15,480 nucleotides of DNA from Methanobacteriota archaeon (GCA_023409695.1 JAEYQZ010000035.1:1-15480), one strand, 5' to 3'; shown: positions 1 through 7,974, numbered from the stretch's first letter. Translations and numbers: made by a program. The notes: generated from the sequence alone by a model not told the origin.

Positions 1-19
1 ATTTGAGAGAGTGTCAAAA

Positions 20-823
20 ATGAAAAATGTTTACAAAACGGGTTTAATTGGATATGTTTTGGTGATGATTTTTAGTGTACTTACACCAATAATATTTAAT
101 AATGAACAACTTCAAGCGTTTGTAATATTCCCCATAATTCTAATTTTAGCCTATTGGACTAAAATGAATGGTAAAGAGTTGGGTTTGGAGTTTGGAAGTT
201 TAAGAGATTATGTGTGGGCTATTTTATATCCAGTAAGTATTTGTTCAGTGATTATTGTCATTGCATTGGCAACTGGGAATATTAATGGGATTCAATACTT
301 TGATGGAACAGCTGGAAAAATTGCTTATCTTTTCCTGTATACGCTTATATTAGCATTTGCCACTGAAGAAGGCTTTTTCAGAGGATGGCTTTTTGGAATA
401 CTGGAACGGGGCAAAATAAATCCTAAATGGATTCTCTTACTCACGGCATTAGCATTTGCTTCATGGCATTTACCTTTATTCTTCCTGAGCCCATCGTTCA
501 CAATGAGTATGCTTCCTATATACATTACTGGAGGGATTATTGGAGGGCTTACCTTCGGACTCTTACGGTACATTTCAGGTTCTATAATTGTAGCATCATT
601 CTCCCATGCTCTTTGGAATACATTAGTTTATATTCTATTTGGTTTCGGCAGTACTATTGGTATTTTGGGAATTAAAATGACTAACATATTTAGCCCTGAA
701 AGTGGTTTGTTGGGATTGGCTTTTGGTATAGTTTTCCTGGTTATTTTATGGTTCTGGGCCTCTAAAAAAATAGGTTTCAGTTATCCAACAGAAAAATTGC
801 CTCAAACCAAAGAATGTTTTTAA
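20..823 (+). CDS. CPBP-family intramembrane metalloprotease (CAAX-protease-like)
   Basis: A polytopic membrane protein of 267 aa with about eight hydrophobic segments and the three conserved motifs of the CPBP (CAAX protease and bacteriocin-processing, Abi) family: EExxxR at residues 116-121, FxxxWH ending at H150, and HxxxN at 196-200. These Glu and His residues form the metal and catalytic site inside the membrane in characterised family members. The substrate cannot be told from sequence; archaeal CPBP proteins are mostly of unknown role. A GTG at 11 would add three residues, but the purine-rich GAGAGTG at positions 6-12 sits at ribosome-binding distance from the ATG at 20, so I start there. 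The upstream neighbour is outside the window. A hairpin follows the stop, so it is probably the end of its transcript and unrelated to wecB downstream. Confidence 0.85.
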   Translation: MKNVYKTGLIGYVLVMIFSVLTPIIFNNEQLQAFVIFPIILILAYWTKMNGKELGLEFGSLRDYVWAILYPVSICSVIIVIALATGNINGIQYFDGTAGKIAYLFLYTLILAFATEEGFFRGWLFGILERGKINPKWILLLTALAFASWHLPLFFLSPSFTMSMLPIYITGGIIGGLTFGLLRYISGSIIVASFSHALWNTLVYILFGFGSTIGILGIKMTNIFSPESGLLGLAFGIVFLVILWFWASKKIGFSYPTEKLPQTKECF

Positions 824-830
824 TTAGTAA

Positions 831-857
831 TCCTGGACTTCCTTGCGATGTCCAGGA
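831..857 (+). terminator. Hairpin after the CPBP gene, putative terminator
   Basis: A perfect 8-bp stem, tcctggac at 831-838 with gtccagga at 850-857, encloses an 11-nt loop and lies 8 nt after the stop codon. It is the only GC-rich element in the neighbourhood. It lacks an immediate long T-run, so it could instead protect the 3' end of the mRNA. Confidence 0.5.
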
Positions 858-1145
858 CAATTTATGTTGATGGTCCAATTTAAAACTGTGTTTATGTTTG
901 TTTATATTTGGATGAATTAATTGAGTAAATAAGTTTAATGTGACAAATATGAATTAATTCTAATTAAAAGAGAATTAAATGAGTCAAGAGCTATATAAAA
1001 TAGAATTTAAGGCCTTTTGAATTATATAAAAATAAGTGATCTAATGATTGTATCTATACTTTAATATTTGAAATTTTTTTAAAATGAGTAATTGAATATG
1101 GTGCTATTGCATAAAAGTAAGCTATATGCCTTGGTTCATATGGTA

Positions 1146-1213
1146 AAGCTTAATAAAATGGAAATTTCCTTTCTAACCTTGAATAATTTCAAAGAATTAA
1201 CTTTATTAAGCTT
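1146..1213. repeat. 12-bp perfect inverted repeat in the wecB promoter region
   Basis: aagcttaataaa at 1146-1157 is the exact reverse complement of tttattaagctt at 1202-1213, with 44 nt between the arms. The right arm overlaps the TATA-like box just upstream of wecB. It could be a pair of operator half-sites or a leader stem, or a chance event in AT-rich DNA. Confidence 0.4.
1202..1208 (+). promoter_or_regulatory. Putative TATA box of wecB (leaderless arrangement)
   Basis: tttatta centred about 27 nt before the wecB ATG would place transcription initiation at or next to the start codon. No ribosome binding site is visible in the 20 nt before the ATG, which agrees with a leaderless transcript. 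The alternative is use of the TATA boxes near 991 and 1022. Confidence 0.35.
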
Positions 1214-1231
1214 GAACTATTAAATTGTATT

Positions 1232-2542
1232 ATGAAAATTGCAGTCATTATTGGGACAAGGCCCGAGATAATCAAAATGGCCCCTGTAATCGATGAAATA
1301 GAAAAAAGAGATATTAATTATATATTAATCCATACTGGACAGCATTACGATCATGAAATGTCTGACCAGTTTTTCATCGATTTAGAATTAAAAAAGCCCG
1401 ATTTTAACATAGGGGTTGGCTCTGGATCCCATGGAAAGCAAACAGCGACAATGATGAATGGTATTGAAGAAGTTTTAGTTGCAGAAAAACCAGACATAGT
1501 CCTTGTTCAGGGAGATACTAATGCAGTACTTGCTGGAGCACTTGTGGCATCGAAGCTCCATATTCCAGTAGGTCATGTTGAAGCAGGTTTAAGGTCTTAT
1601 GATGAATCTATGCCTGAAGAAATAAACAGAGAAGTTGCAGATGTATGTTCCAAACTTTATTTCGTGCCAACTGAGGAATCAGCAATTAACCTGCTTTTTG
1701 AAGGTATTAGTCCAAAAGATATTTTTATAACTGGAAATACTATTGTTGATACCTGTATTAGAAACCTTAAAATTGCGCAAAAGTCAGAAGAAAAACCTAA
1801 ATTTGATTTTGATGGAGATATTCTCACCCTTACCATGCACAGGGCAGAAAACGTTGATAACAAAGAAAGGCTTCAAAATATTATAGATGCACTGTTAGAA
1901 TTAGATGATGTAACAGTTGTCTTTCCAGTACATCCAAGAACAGTTAAAACCCTTAAAGAATTTGACATGTTTGAAAAATTGGAAAATGCGGATCATATTG
2001 AGCTTATAAAGCCTGTAGGCTATCTTGATTTCTTACTTCTTCTATCCAAGTCTAAATTTATCATGACTGATTCTGGAGGATTACAGGAGGAGGCAATTAC
2101 ATTAAATGTACCTTGCATGACTTTAAGATATAACACTGAACGCCCTGAAACAGTTAAAGCTGGAGGGAATATCCTTGTTGGGGCAGAAAAAGATAAAATA
2201 ACAAGTACAGTTAATGCAATCTTAAATAACGATGATCTTTATCGTAAAATGAGCAAAGCTGAAAATCCTTACGGCTCTGGTAATTCTTCAAAAGGCATTC
2301 TTGATGCAATTTTAGATCTATATAATCAGGGAGAACTTAAAATAACTGTACCTGAAGATATAATGAAAAACAGGACTCGTAAACTTCTTGAAATTAAAGA
2401 AGATATATCTGTATTGGAATTTGAAAATAAAGAAGATTCAATAGTAAAAATGGTCTTTGAAGAGGGTAATGCTATATTTCCCTATGAGAATCTTAACTTA
2501 AATGGTAAAACTGCATTAATTGATAGTTTTAAATCAGATTAG
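1232..2542 (+). CDS. wecB: UDP-N-acetylglucosamine 2-epimerase (non-hydrolysing) with C-terminal extension
   Basis: Interconverts UDP-GlcNAc and UDP-ManNAc in the cytosol, the first step towards UDP-ManNAcA. The whole family signature is visible: GTRPE (8-12), QGDTN (93-97), HVEAGLRS (115-122), PEEINR (128-133), TGNTIVD (167-173), TMHRAEN (201-207), FPVHPR (231-236), DSGGLQEEA (280-288) and RPETVKAGG (304-312). The usual final NPYG segment is at 346-349 and the catalytic fold should end near residue 365. The family is normally about 360-380 aa, but this protein is 436 aa, with roughly 70 extra, mostly acidic residues at the C-terminus that I cannot assign. wecC, the next enzyme of the route, follows after a 325-bp spacer, so the two are functionally paired but probably separately transcribed. 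The ATG at 1232 is fixed by the conserved MKIAVIIGTRPE start; there is no obvious ribosome binding site. Confidence 0.93.
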   Translation: MKIAVIIGTRPEIIKMAPVIDEIEKRDINYILIHTGQHYDHEMSDQFFIDLELKKPDFNIGVGSGSHGKQTATMMNGIEEVLVAEKPDIVLVQGDTNAVLAGALVASKLHIPVGHVEAGLRSYDESMPEEINREVADVCSKLYFVPTEESAINLLFEGISPKDIFITGNTIVDTCIRNLKIAQKSEEKPKFDFDGDILTLTMHRAENVDNKERLQNIIDALLELDDVTVVFPVHPRTVKTLKEFDMFEKLENADHIELIKPVGYLDFLLLLSKSKFIMTDSGGLQEEAITLNVPCMTLRYNTERPETVKAGGNILVGAEKDKITSTVNAILNNDDLYRKMSKAENPYGSGNSSKGILDAILDLYNQGELKITVPEDIMKNRTRKLLEIKEDISVLEFENKEDSIVKMVFEEGNAIFPYENLNLNGKTALIDSFKSD

Positions 2543-2566
2543 TTGTTATATTTTGAAAATTAGTGT

Positions 2567-2592
2567 AGTATTGATAAGTAATTGTCAATACT
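2567..2592 (+). terminator. Hairpin after wecB, putative terminator
   Basis: An 8-bp stem, agtattga at 2567-2574 with tcaatact at 2585-2592, around a 10-nt loop, starting 24 nt after the wecB stop. A T-rich stretch (acttttttat) follows near 2623. This supports separate transcription of wecB and wecC. Confidence 0.4.
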
Positions 2593-2867
2593 TCAAATTA
2601 TTGATGTAACTTAATTTATTTAACTTTTTTATAGTGAGAAGTAACTTTTTAAACTTTTAGGTATTTACATTTTTTAAATTGAGGAAATTTCTCAAAACAC
2701 ATAAACAAATTATCTTATTAAATAGCGCCAAAAGTATTGGATCATTCACTATAAATTGGATAAGTTTTAATTGATTGAGGCAGTTATTAATATTGAATAA
2801 TTAAATTTCGAAATTAATTAAATATTTGTTATCAACATTTCATAATTAACTAAAAGGGATAGAAACA
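2593..2867. other. AT-rich spacer upstream of wecC with a 10-bp inverted repeat
   Basis: No ORF of note. It contains the perfect inverted repeat tttatagtga (2628-2637) and tcactataaa (2746-2755), 108 nt apart; the right arm contains a TATA-like ctataaat. A second TATA-like taaatatt lies at 2819-2826. A weak ribosome binding site (agggat, about 2856-2861) precedes the wecC ATG. This is the probable wecC-mfnD promoter region. Confidence 0.4.
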
Positions 2868-4169
2868 ATGATTCTTGAAAATTCAAAGATTACAGTTTTT
2901 GGTCTTGGTCACATTGGGCTCCCGACTGCAGCCCTTTTTGCAAACAGCGGTTTGCAGGTTACAGGAGTTGACATAAACAAAAGAACGATAGAATATGTAA
3001 ATAAAGGCAAAACTCCAATTATGGAGCCTGGACTTGATGAATTGGTGAAGAAAGCAGTTGAAAGTGGTAAACTAACTGCAACTGATGATGGAATCGCTGC
3101 TTCTAAGAATTCAAGAATCAAAATAGTAATTGTCCCAACACCGGTGGATGAATTTAAAAAATCAGATTTATCTGCTGTAGAATCAGCATGTAAAAGCATT
3201 TCAAAAGCTTTAAATAAAGATGATCTTGTTATAATAGAGAGTACTACACCCCCAAAAACCTGTGAAAACGTTGTAATTCCCATACTTGAAGAAAGTGGAT
3301 TAAAAGCAGGGAAAGACTTTGGAGTAGCATATACTCCGGAGAGGGCACTTCCAAATAACACTATTTATGAAATGACCCACAATGCAAGGGTAATTGGTGG
3401 AATCAACGAAAAAAGTGCAGATACAGCTGTTTCTCTTTATGAACACATTACAAAGGGTAAAATAATAAAGGTCAATGATTTGATAACTGCAGAGATGGTC
3501 AAACTAATGGAAAATACGTATAGGGATACCAATATAGCGCTGTCCAATGAACTTGCAAAGGTCTGTGAAAAACTTGGTATTGATGCAATAGAAGCTATAG
3601 CTGCTGCAAATCATCACCCGCGAGTTAATATACATACTCCAGGTCCTGGTGTTGGCGGACATTGTTTATCCATTGATCCATACTTTATTGTAGAGATAGC
3701 TGAACAAGAAGGGATAGAATCTACTTTAATAAAAAATGCCCGGGCTATAAATGATGGAATGCCAGGACATGTTGTTGAAATTGTAATTGATACGTTAAAT
3801 AATGCTGGAAAACAAATCAAAGGTTCTAAAGTAGGTATACTGGGTGTCGCATACAAAGGAAATGTAGCTGATGCCAGGGAAACACCAGCCAAACCACTAA
3901 TCGAACTTCTACTTGGGGAAGGCTTTGATGTGTACGCCCATGATCCACATACTTCCAGTGATTTAATAAAATACTTTGGTGCCAAGCCTGTAAGTATGGA
4001 AGACGTTTTGAAGTGTGACTGCGTCGTGCTCATAACTGATCATAACGAGTATAAATCAATTACACCAGATATGATTAAAAATAAAATATTCGTTTGTACA
4101 AGGCCTATTTTGAATCCTGATGAATTTAAAAGGGAAGGCGTTATCTTTAAAGGAATTGGACGGCTTTAA
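2868..4169 (+). CDS. wecC: UDP-N-acetyl-D-mannosamine dehydrogenase (UDP-ManNAcA synthase)
   Basis: Four-electron, NAD-dependent oxidation of UDP-ManNAc to UDP-ManNAcA, a precursor of surface polysaccharides or protein glycans. The 433-aa protein has the full length of the UDP-glucose/GDP-mannose dehydrogenase family. It begins with a Rossmann GLGHIG (12-17), carries the TPERALP segment typical of WecC-type enzymes, the central NTYRDTNIALSNE helix region, the catalytic GGHC with Cys266 followed by SIDPYF, and a C-terminal UDP-binding domain (VGILGVAYKGNVADARETP). UDP-GlcNAc/GalNAc dehydrogenases share this fold, but the adjoining 2-epimerase makes UDP-ManNAc the likely substrate. The mfnD gene begins only 21 nt downstream, suggesting one transcript, although the pathways are unrelated. 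Confidence 0.92.
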   Translation: MILENSKITVFGLGHIGLPTAALFANSGLQVTGVDINKRTIEYVNKGKTPIMEPGLDELVKKAVESGKLTATDDGIAASKNSRIKIVIVPTPVDEFKKSDLSAVESACKSISKALNKDDLVIIESTTPPKTCENVVIPILEESGLKAGKDFGVAYTPERALPNNTIYEMTHNARVIGGINEKSADTAVSLYEHITKGKIIKVNDLITAEMVKLMENTYRDTNIALSNELAKVCEKLGIDAIEAIAAANHHPRVNIHTPGPGVGGHCLSIDPYFIVEIAEQEGIESTLIKNARAINDGMPGHVVEIVIDTLNNAGKQIKGSKVGILGVAYKGNVADARETPAKPLIELLLGEGFDVYAHDPHTSSDLIKYFGAKPVSMEDVLKCDCVVLITDHNEYKSITPDMIKNKIFVCTRPILNPDEFKREGVIFKGIGRL

Positions 4170-4190
4170 ACTTTTTTTGGAGTTGATCAT

Positions 4191-5189
4191 TTGAAAATAC
4201 TTGTTCTTGAATATATCACAGCTATGGGAATTGACGATCCCTCTTTATGGTCTGAAGGACAGGCAATGCTTAATGGATTTTTAGAGGATTTTAAAGATAG
4301 GGATGTAGATTATCTCATATCTTTGGACCAGTCTATTTCTTGTAATAATTATTGTAATCCAGTTAAACTTGAAGGAGAGCTAATGGATTGGTTAAATGAA
4401 AATATATCAAATTATGACTCATGTATTGTAATAGCTCCTGAAGAAGATTTTATTTTATATGATATAGTGAATTTCATCGAAAAAAAAGGCGTTGAGATTA
4501 TAGGATCAAGCTCAGATGCAGTAATGACATGTTCTGACAAATTCAAGATGTACGAATCTCTTAAGGGTAAAGTGCCCATTATCGAGACTGAAAAAGTATT
4601 TTTTAATGAAATCGATAGCTATAAACAATTTAATAATAAACGGATTTTAAAACCTGCTGATGGAGTTTCATGTTCTGGTGTACATGTTGTGAGTTCAAAT
4701 GATGAAATGAAAAAAGCAGTCTCTTTAATTGAGACTAATCTTCCCTATTTTATAATTCAAAATTTTATAGAAGGAATTTCAGCCAGTGTTAGTTTGATAA
4801 GTAATGGCAGGGAAGCGGTTCCATTAAGCTTAAATCTTCAAGATATTCATTTTACAGACGATGGAATAAATTATAATGGGGGAAAAGTTCCTTTAATTCA
4901 TGAACTTGAAGATGAAGCAAAGGAAGTGGCCAAAAGAGCTGTAGAATCAATGGATGGTCTTAAGGGTTATGTCGGTGTTGATATGATTCTGGGAAAGGAA
5001 GTGTATCTGGTTGAAATAAATTCGAGGATTACAACGCCTTATGTGGCTTTAAGGCATCTTCTAAATTTTAATCTTGGTGATGTCATTTTAGATTCGATAT
5101 ATGGTAAATTACCTACAAAAATTAATTTAAGTGGAGCAATATCATTTTGTAAAAAAGACGATGTCTTAAAGCTTGAGAAAGTAGCATGA
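4191..5189 (+). CDS. mfnD: ATP-grasp ligase, probable tyramine-L-glutamate ligase of methanofuran synthesis
   Basis: Probably joins tyramine to the gamma-carboxylate of glutamate using ATP, giving gamma-glutamyltyramine for methanofuran, the C1 acceptor of methanogenesis. Sequence evidence is a complete ATP-grasp fold: N-terminal Rossmann-like domain (about 1-110), SDKFKMYE (115-122), the nucleotide-binding KPADGVSCSGV (154-164), FIIQNFIEG (187-195), and metal-binding VGVDMIL (261-267) plus VEINSR (274-279). The specific substrate call rests on overall resemblance to archaeal MfnD and above all on the following gene, mfnF, which acts later in the same pathway. The start is a TTG at 4191; it is supported by a strong GGAGTTGATC ribosome binding site ending about 2 nt before it and by the conserved MKILVLEY start. 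Other ATP-grasp ligases, such as the glutamate ligases acting on F420 or methanopterin, are possible but less fitting. No regulation visible apart from the short link to wecC. Confidence 0.8.
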   Translation: MKILVLEYITAMGIDDPSLWSEGQAMLNGFLEDFKDRDVDYLISLDQSISCNNYCNPVKLEGELMDWLNENISNYDSCIVIAPEEDFILYDIVNFIEKKGVEIIGSSSDAVMTCSDKFKMYESLKGKVPIIETEKVFFNEIDSYKQFNNKRILKPADGVSCSGVHVVSSNDEMKKAVSLIETNLPYFIIQNFIEGISASVSLISNGREAVPLSLNLQDIHFTDDGINYNGGKVPLIHELEDEAKEVAKRAVESMDGLKGYVGVDMILGKEVYLVEINSRITTPYVALRHLLNFNLGDVILDSIYGKLPTKINLSGAISFCKKDDVLKLEKVA

Positions 5190-5309
5190 ATACTGATTAA
5201 AAATACTGTGAATTTAATTATATGCATTTTAAATGTTTAAAAAAAATCATTGATGATGAAGATATCTTTAAAATTCAAAACATAATTTAAAATAAATCGA
5301 GTGATCTTT
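5190..5309. other. Spacer between mfnD and mfnF with possible internal promoter
   Basis: 120 bp, AT-rich, with a TATA-like aattatatgc near 5216-5225 that would give a leader of about 60 nt to mfnF. The gtgatc at 5301-5306 is the mfnF ribosome binding site rather than a start codon. Confidence 0.4.
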
Positions 5310-6344
5310 ATGAAAATTGCAGGATTTGACATAGGTGGAGCAAATACAGACCTGGCAGTGGTTGACTTTGATGATCAAGGTAATATAACAGGAATTAAAA
5401 CAGATTTTGAATATTTTCCAATGTGGTTAAAAAATAATGAACTGGGTGATGCTCTTTTACGCTTACTTGGTGATGATTTAAAAGATATAGATGCTGTGGG
5501 CATATGTATGACAGCAGAACTTGTAGATGCCTATAATACAAAGAGAGAAGGAGTAATAGACATTGCAAAAAAATCTAAGGAATCTTTTTCTGTTCCTGTA
5601 GGTTTCATTGGAATAAATGGGGTTTTAAGTTTTGAAGAACTTGCTGAAAGGCCTGATGAAGTTGCTGCAGCAAACTGGATTGCAACATCTAAAATAGCAG
5701 CAGAAATAGAAGAAAATTGTATAATGATAGATACAGGAAGCACGACAACTGATATTATTCCAATTAAGAATGGATCAGAATGTGCTAAAGGTAGATCTGA
5801 TCTTGAAAGATTAAAAACAGGAGAACTGGTATACAGTGCAACTCTCAGAACAAATTTAGCTGCAATAGTAGATAAAGTACCTTTAGGTGATGAAACTGTG
5901 AGGGTATCTTCAGAACTTTTCGCAGCTACCGCCGATATTCACACAGTACTTGGAAACATAACTGAAGAAGATTACAGCTGCAGTACTTCTGATGGGGCCG
6001 GAAAATCAAAAGAAGAGTGTATGAGGAGAATTTCAAGGGTTATTTGTGGAGATATGGATATGCTGAGTGAATCTGACATAGAAAATATTGCAGCATACAT
6101 CTACAAAAGACAGGCTGAAAAAGTTGCTGAAGCACTTTTAGAAGTTTCAGAAAGGGAAAATCTCACAAAAGTTGTAACAACTGGTCTTGGCATGGACATA
6201 GTTGGTGCAAAAGCAGCAGAAGTAGCTGGACTTGAATCAACAGGCATGAATGCAATACTTAAAAAGGATGAATGTGTTGTTGCCCCTGCAGTTGGTACTG
6301 CGCTGATGATGAGAGATTCCTTCAAAAATTCAAAGAATTTTTGA
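5310..6344 (+). CDS. mfnF: MfnF-type methanofuran core synthase (hydantoinase/ASKHA-like, H4MPT-linked C1 family)
   Basis: The family couples gamma-glutamyltyramine with the diphosphate-activated aminomethylfuran to form the methanofuran core, releasing pyrophosphate. The protein (344 aa from the ATG at 5310) has the ASKHA/hydantoinase_A architecture: an N-terminal phosphate-binding loop DIGGANTD (7-14), a second loop DTGSTTTDI (141-149), and C-terminal TTGLGMDI. Before MfnF was characterised, this family was known only as an uncharacterised H4MPT-linked C1 transfer pathway protein found in methanogens and methylotrophs. A longer reading from GTG 5301 (MIFMKIAG) is less likely, because gtgatc at 5301-5306 is itself the ribosome binding site. 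Pairing with the ATP-grasp gene upstream is strong support for both assignments. A hairpin directly after the stop ends the unit. Confidence 0.82.
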   Translation: MKIAGFDIGGANTDLAVVDFDDQGNITGIKTDFEYFPMWLKNNELGDALLRLLGDDLKDIDAVGICMTAELVDAYNTKREGVIDIAKKSKESFSVPVGFIGINGVLSFEELAERPDEVAAANWIATSKIAAEIEENCIMIDTGSTTTDIIPIKNGSECAKGRSDLERLKTGELVYSATLRTNLAAIVDKVPLGDETVRVSSELFAATADIHTVLGNITEEDYSCSTSDGAGKSKEECMRRISRVICGDMDMLSESDIENIAAYIYKRQAEKVAEALLEVSERENLTKVVTTGLGMDIVGAKAAEVAGLESTGMNAILKKDECVVAPAVGTALMMRDSFKNSKNF

Positions 6345-6346
6345 GG

Positions 6347-6373
6347 CCCCGAAAATTTTCCAATTTTCGAGGG
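6347..6373 (+). terminator. Hairpin terminator after mfnF
   Basis: A perfect 8-bp stem, cgaaaatt at 6350-6357 with aattttcg at 6362-6369, around a ttcc tetraloop, extended by ccc/ggg across one bulged A. It starts 2 nt after the stop and is followed by a T-rich segment at 6385-6410. Confidence 0.65.
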
Positions 6374-6514
6374 ATGTCAAAGATTAAATTTATTTTAACT
6401 CTTTTTTATTAAATTAAGACTATCTTTGAATTTGATAACAGCAAATTATAATAAGTTTTAAACTAAAACCAAACCTTTTGAATTGAGGATATAAACGGAA
6501 AGCGTAGTGATTTA

Positions 6515-7195
6515 ATGATTAGAAAGATGTTCATAATACTCATTTTATTTGTGGGTATAATAGCTGCAGCTTCATTTATGCTGTATAATTCCAGTGACCA
6601 TTCTACTTTAGGTTCAGACAGCAAAGGATATGTCACTAAAGATGTATATGCTCATTACAGTACTTCTGCTCCTAAAATAGCAGTTATAACGGGGATGCAT
6701 CCAAGGGAAACTTCTGCTAAAACGGTTGTACCTGAAGTTATTAAATTCTACGCGCTTACACATAATGTTGAAATTGTAAATTATAAGGTAACTGTAACTG
6801 ACAGCCCGCAAAGCTTCACAACTGGTCGTTACAACGGTCAAAGTCTTGTAGCTAAATATGTAACTCCGGATATTGCAAAATCAAATTACAGTCTGGTAAT
6901 AATAGTCCATGACCATGAAAAAGGCTATGGTAGTGGATATTATATTGCTACTCCAACAATGGACTCACAATCAGTAAATCTTGCAGAAAAAGTGAGCAGT
7001 CTTTTACCTGATTTTAATTATTACCAGAGAAACACGGATTCAAAAGCTCAAAGTTCATCAATTACTCAGGTTGACACTCCAATTGTAAATACAGGAACTC
7101 CTGTATTTGTTTATGAGATTCCAGAATGGTTAAGCAATTCTAGTGTATTTACTAACTCCAATAGGTTAATTGATGCGTGTTTTAATTCAATTTAA
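6515..7195 (+). CDS. Secreted/membrane-anchored M14-like zinc hydrolase, paralog 1 of 3
   Basis: I do not recognise a named gene. The 226-aa protein opens with two positive residues and one hydrophobic segment (about 5-24), acting as signal peptide or anchor, then a polar linker and a compact alpha/beta domain. Visible motifs: HPRE (62-65), matching the HxxE zinc ligands of M14 carboxypeptidases and aspartoacylases; TGRYNG (103-108), a candidate carboxylate-binding Arg; HDHEKGYG (132-139), candidate third zinc ligand; and VYEIPEW (199-205), with E201 or E204 where the catalytic Glu of M14 would be expected. It is shorter than usual M14 domains (about 300 aa). It would work outside the membrane; in a pseudomurein-walled archaeon a wall-peptide substrate is a reasonable inference but unproven. 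A weak agtgat ribosome binding site precedes the ATG, and the next paralog follows after 56 nt with no terminator, so copies 1 and 2 look co-transcribed. Confidence 0.6.
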   Translation: MIRKMFIILILFVGIIAAASFMLYNSSDHSTLGSDSKGYVTKDVYAHYSTSAPKIAVITGMHPRETSAKTVVPEVIKFYALTHNVEIVNYKVTVTDSPQSFTTGRYNGQSLVAKYVTPDIAKSNYSLVIIVHDHEKGYGSGYYIATPTMDSQSVNLAEKVSSLLPDFNYYQRNTDSKAQSSSITQVDTPIVNTGTPVFVYEIPEWLSNSSVFTNSNRLIDACFNSI

Positions 7196-7251
7196 AGAAT
7201 TAAATGCATTTACTTTTTATTTTGGACGATATGATTTCACAGGAAAATATA

Positions 7252-7941
7252 ATGATGAAAAAAGCTTTAGTTATACTTGGTATAGTTGTATTTATTATTG
7301 CAATTATGTGTGGATCTTTAAATACAGCTAGTTCCACCAAACATACTACTTTAGGCTCAGATAACAACGGATTTGTCACTAAAACAGTGTATTCTCCTTC
7401 TGGAGCATCGAATAAGAAGATAGCAATTATAACTGGGATGCATCCGAGGGAAATTTCAGCTAAAACAGTTGTACCTGAAGTTATAAAGAATTATGCTAAC
7501 TCCCATAAAGTTAAAATTGTAAATTATCAGGTAACTGTTACCAATGATCCAACGGTATTTTCAACTGGCAGACACAATGGTGAAGCACTTGTTGCTAAAT
7601 ATGTAATTCCGAATATTAAAAAATCAAACTATGATCTGGTGATCATCTGCCATAATCATGAAAAGGGCTATGGTAATGACAGCTATTACATTGCTACACC
7701 TACAATGGACTCACAATCCATAAATCTAGCAGAAACAATACACAATCTACTACCTGATTTTAATTACTATCAAAGAGATGCTGATTCAAAAGCCCAAAGT
7801 ACATCAATTACCACGGTAGATGACCCAATCGTAGCTACTGGGACTCCTGTTTTTGTTTATGAGATTCCAGAATGGTTAGATGACTCTAGTGTATACTCTA
7901 ATTCTAATAGGTTAATTGATGCATGTTTTAAGTCAATTTAA
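7252..7941 (+). CDS. Secreted/membrane-anchored M14-like zinc hydrolase, paralog 2 of 3
   Basis: Closest paralog of the preceding gene, 229 aa from the chosen start. One hydrophobic N-terminal segment (about 5-21) precedes a Ser/Thr-rich linker (SLNTASSTKHTTLGSD, 22-37). The signature is HPRE (H64, E67), TGRHNG, HNHEKGYG (H134, H136) and VYEIPEW (E204, E207). A longer ORF starts at 7204, but its first 16 residues (MHLLFILDD...) have no counterpart in the paralogs. The ATG at 7252 gives MMKK, aligning with MIRK and MIKK of the other copies, and has an agga ribosome binding site at 7241-7244. A cysteine occurs at the end of the membrane segment, but the residues before it do not make a good lipobox. 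The linker is nearly identical to that of paralog 3 while the catalytic part is nearer to paralog 1, hinting at partial gene conversion. A hairpin follows directly after the stop. Confidence 0.6.
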   Translation: MMKKALVILGIVVFIIAIMCGSLNTASSTKHTTLGSDNNGFVTKTVYSPSGASNKKIAIITGMHPREISAKTVVPEVIKNYANSHKVKIVNYQVTVTNDPTVFSTGRHNGEALVAKYVIPNIKKSNYDLVIICHNHEKGYGNDSYYIATPTMDSQSINLAETIHNLLPDFNYYQRDADSKAQSTSITTVDDPIVATGTPVFVYEIPEWLDDSSVYSNSNRLIDACFKSI

Positions 7942-7968
7942 GCGACTTAAACATATTCGCTTTTTATT
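7940..7968 (+). terminator. Hairpin plus T-run after paralog 2
   Basis: A 6-bp stem, aagcga at 7940-7945 with tcgctt at 7957-7962, overlapping the stop codon, followed by T-rich tttattc. It resembles an intrinsic-type terminator and separates paralog 3 from the first two. Confidence 0.5.
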
Positions 7969-7974
7969 CTTGAG

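Larger units (their letters stand above)
858..1231. other. AT-rich spacer with TATA-like boxes, no gene seen
   Basis: Very AT-rich DNA without a credible ORF on either strand. It holds strong archaeal TATA-like sequences at 991-999 (ctatataaa) and 1022-1029, and an AU-only hairpin, 954-961 with 971-978. If the upstream TATA boxes are used, wecB would have a leader of 180-220 nt, or an untranslated RNA could start here. I see no compact GC-rich structure that would identify an ncRNA or riboswitch class. Confidence 0.4.

Noticed and set aside
2909..3361. 150-aa open frame on the minus strand inside wecC
   Set aside because: Antisense to a well-supported gene with strong motifs, composition unlike a real protein, and no ribosome binding site or promoter; the same holds for the frame at 3614-4033.
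5301..5309. GTG start for mfnF
   Set aside because: gtgatc there is a good ribosome binding site for the ATG at 5310, which gives the conserved MKIAGFDIGG start.
7204..7251. N-terminal extension of paralog 2 (start at 7204)
   Set aside because: The extra 16 residues match neither paralog, and a ribosome binding site plus the MMKK/MIRK/MIKK alignment point to the ATG at 7252.
7286..7320. Lipobox in paralog 2 (cysteine at the end of the hydrophobic segment)
   Set aside because: The residues before the Cys (AIM) do not match a lipobox, and the other two paralogs have no Cys at this place.
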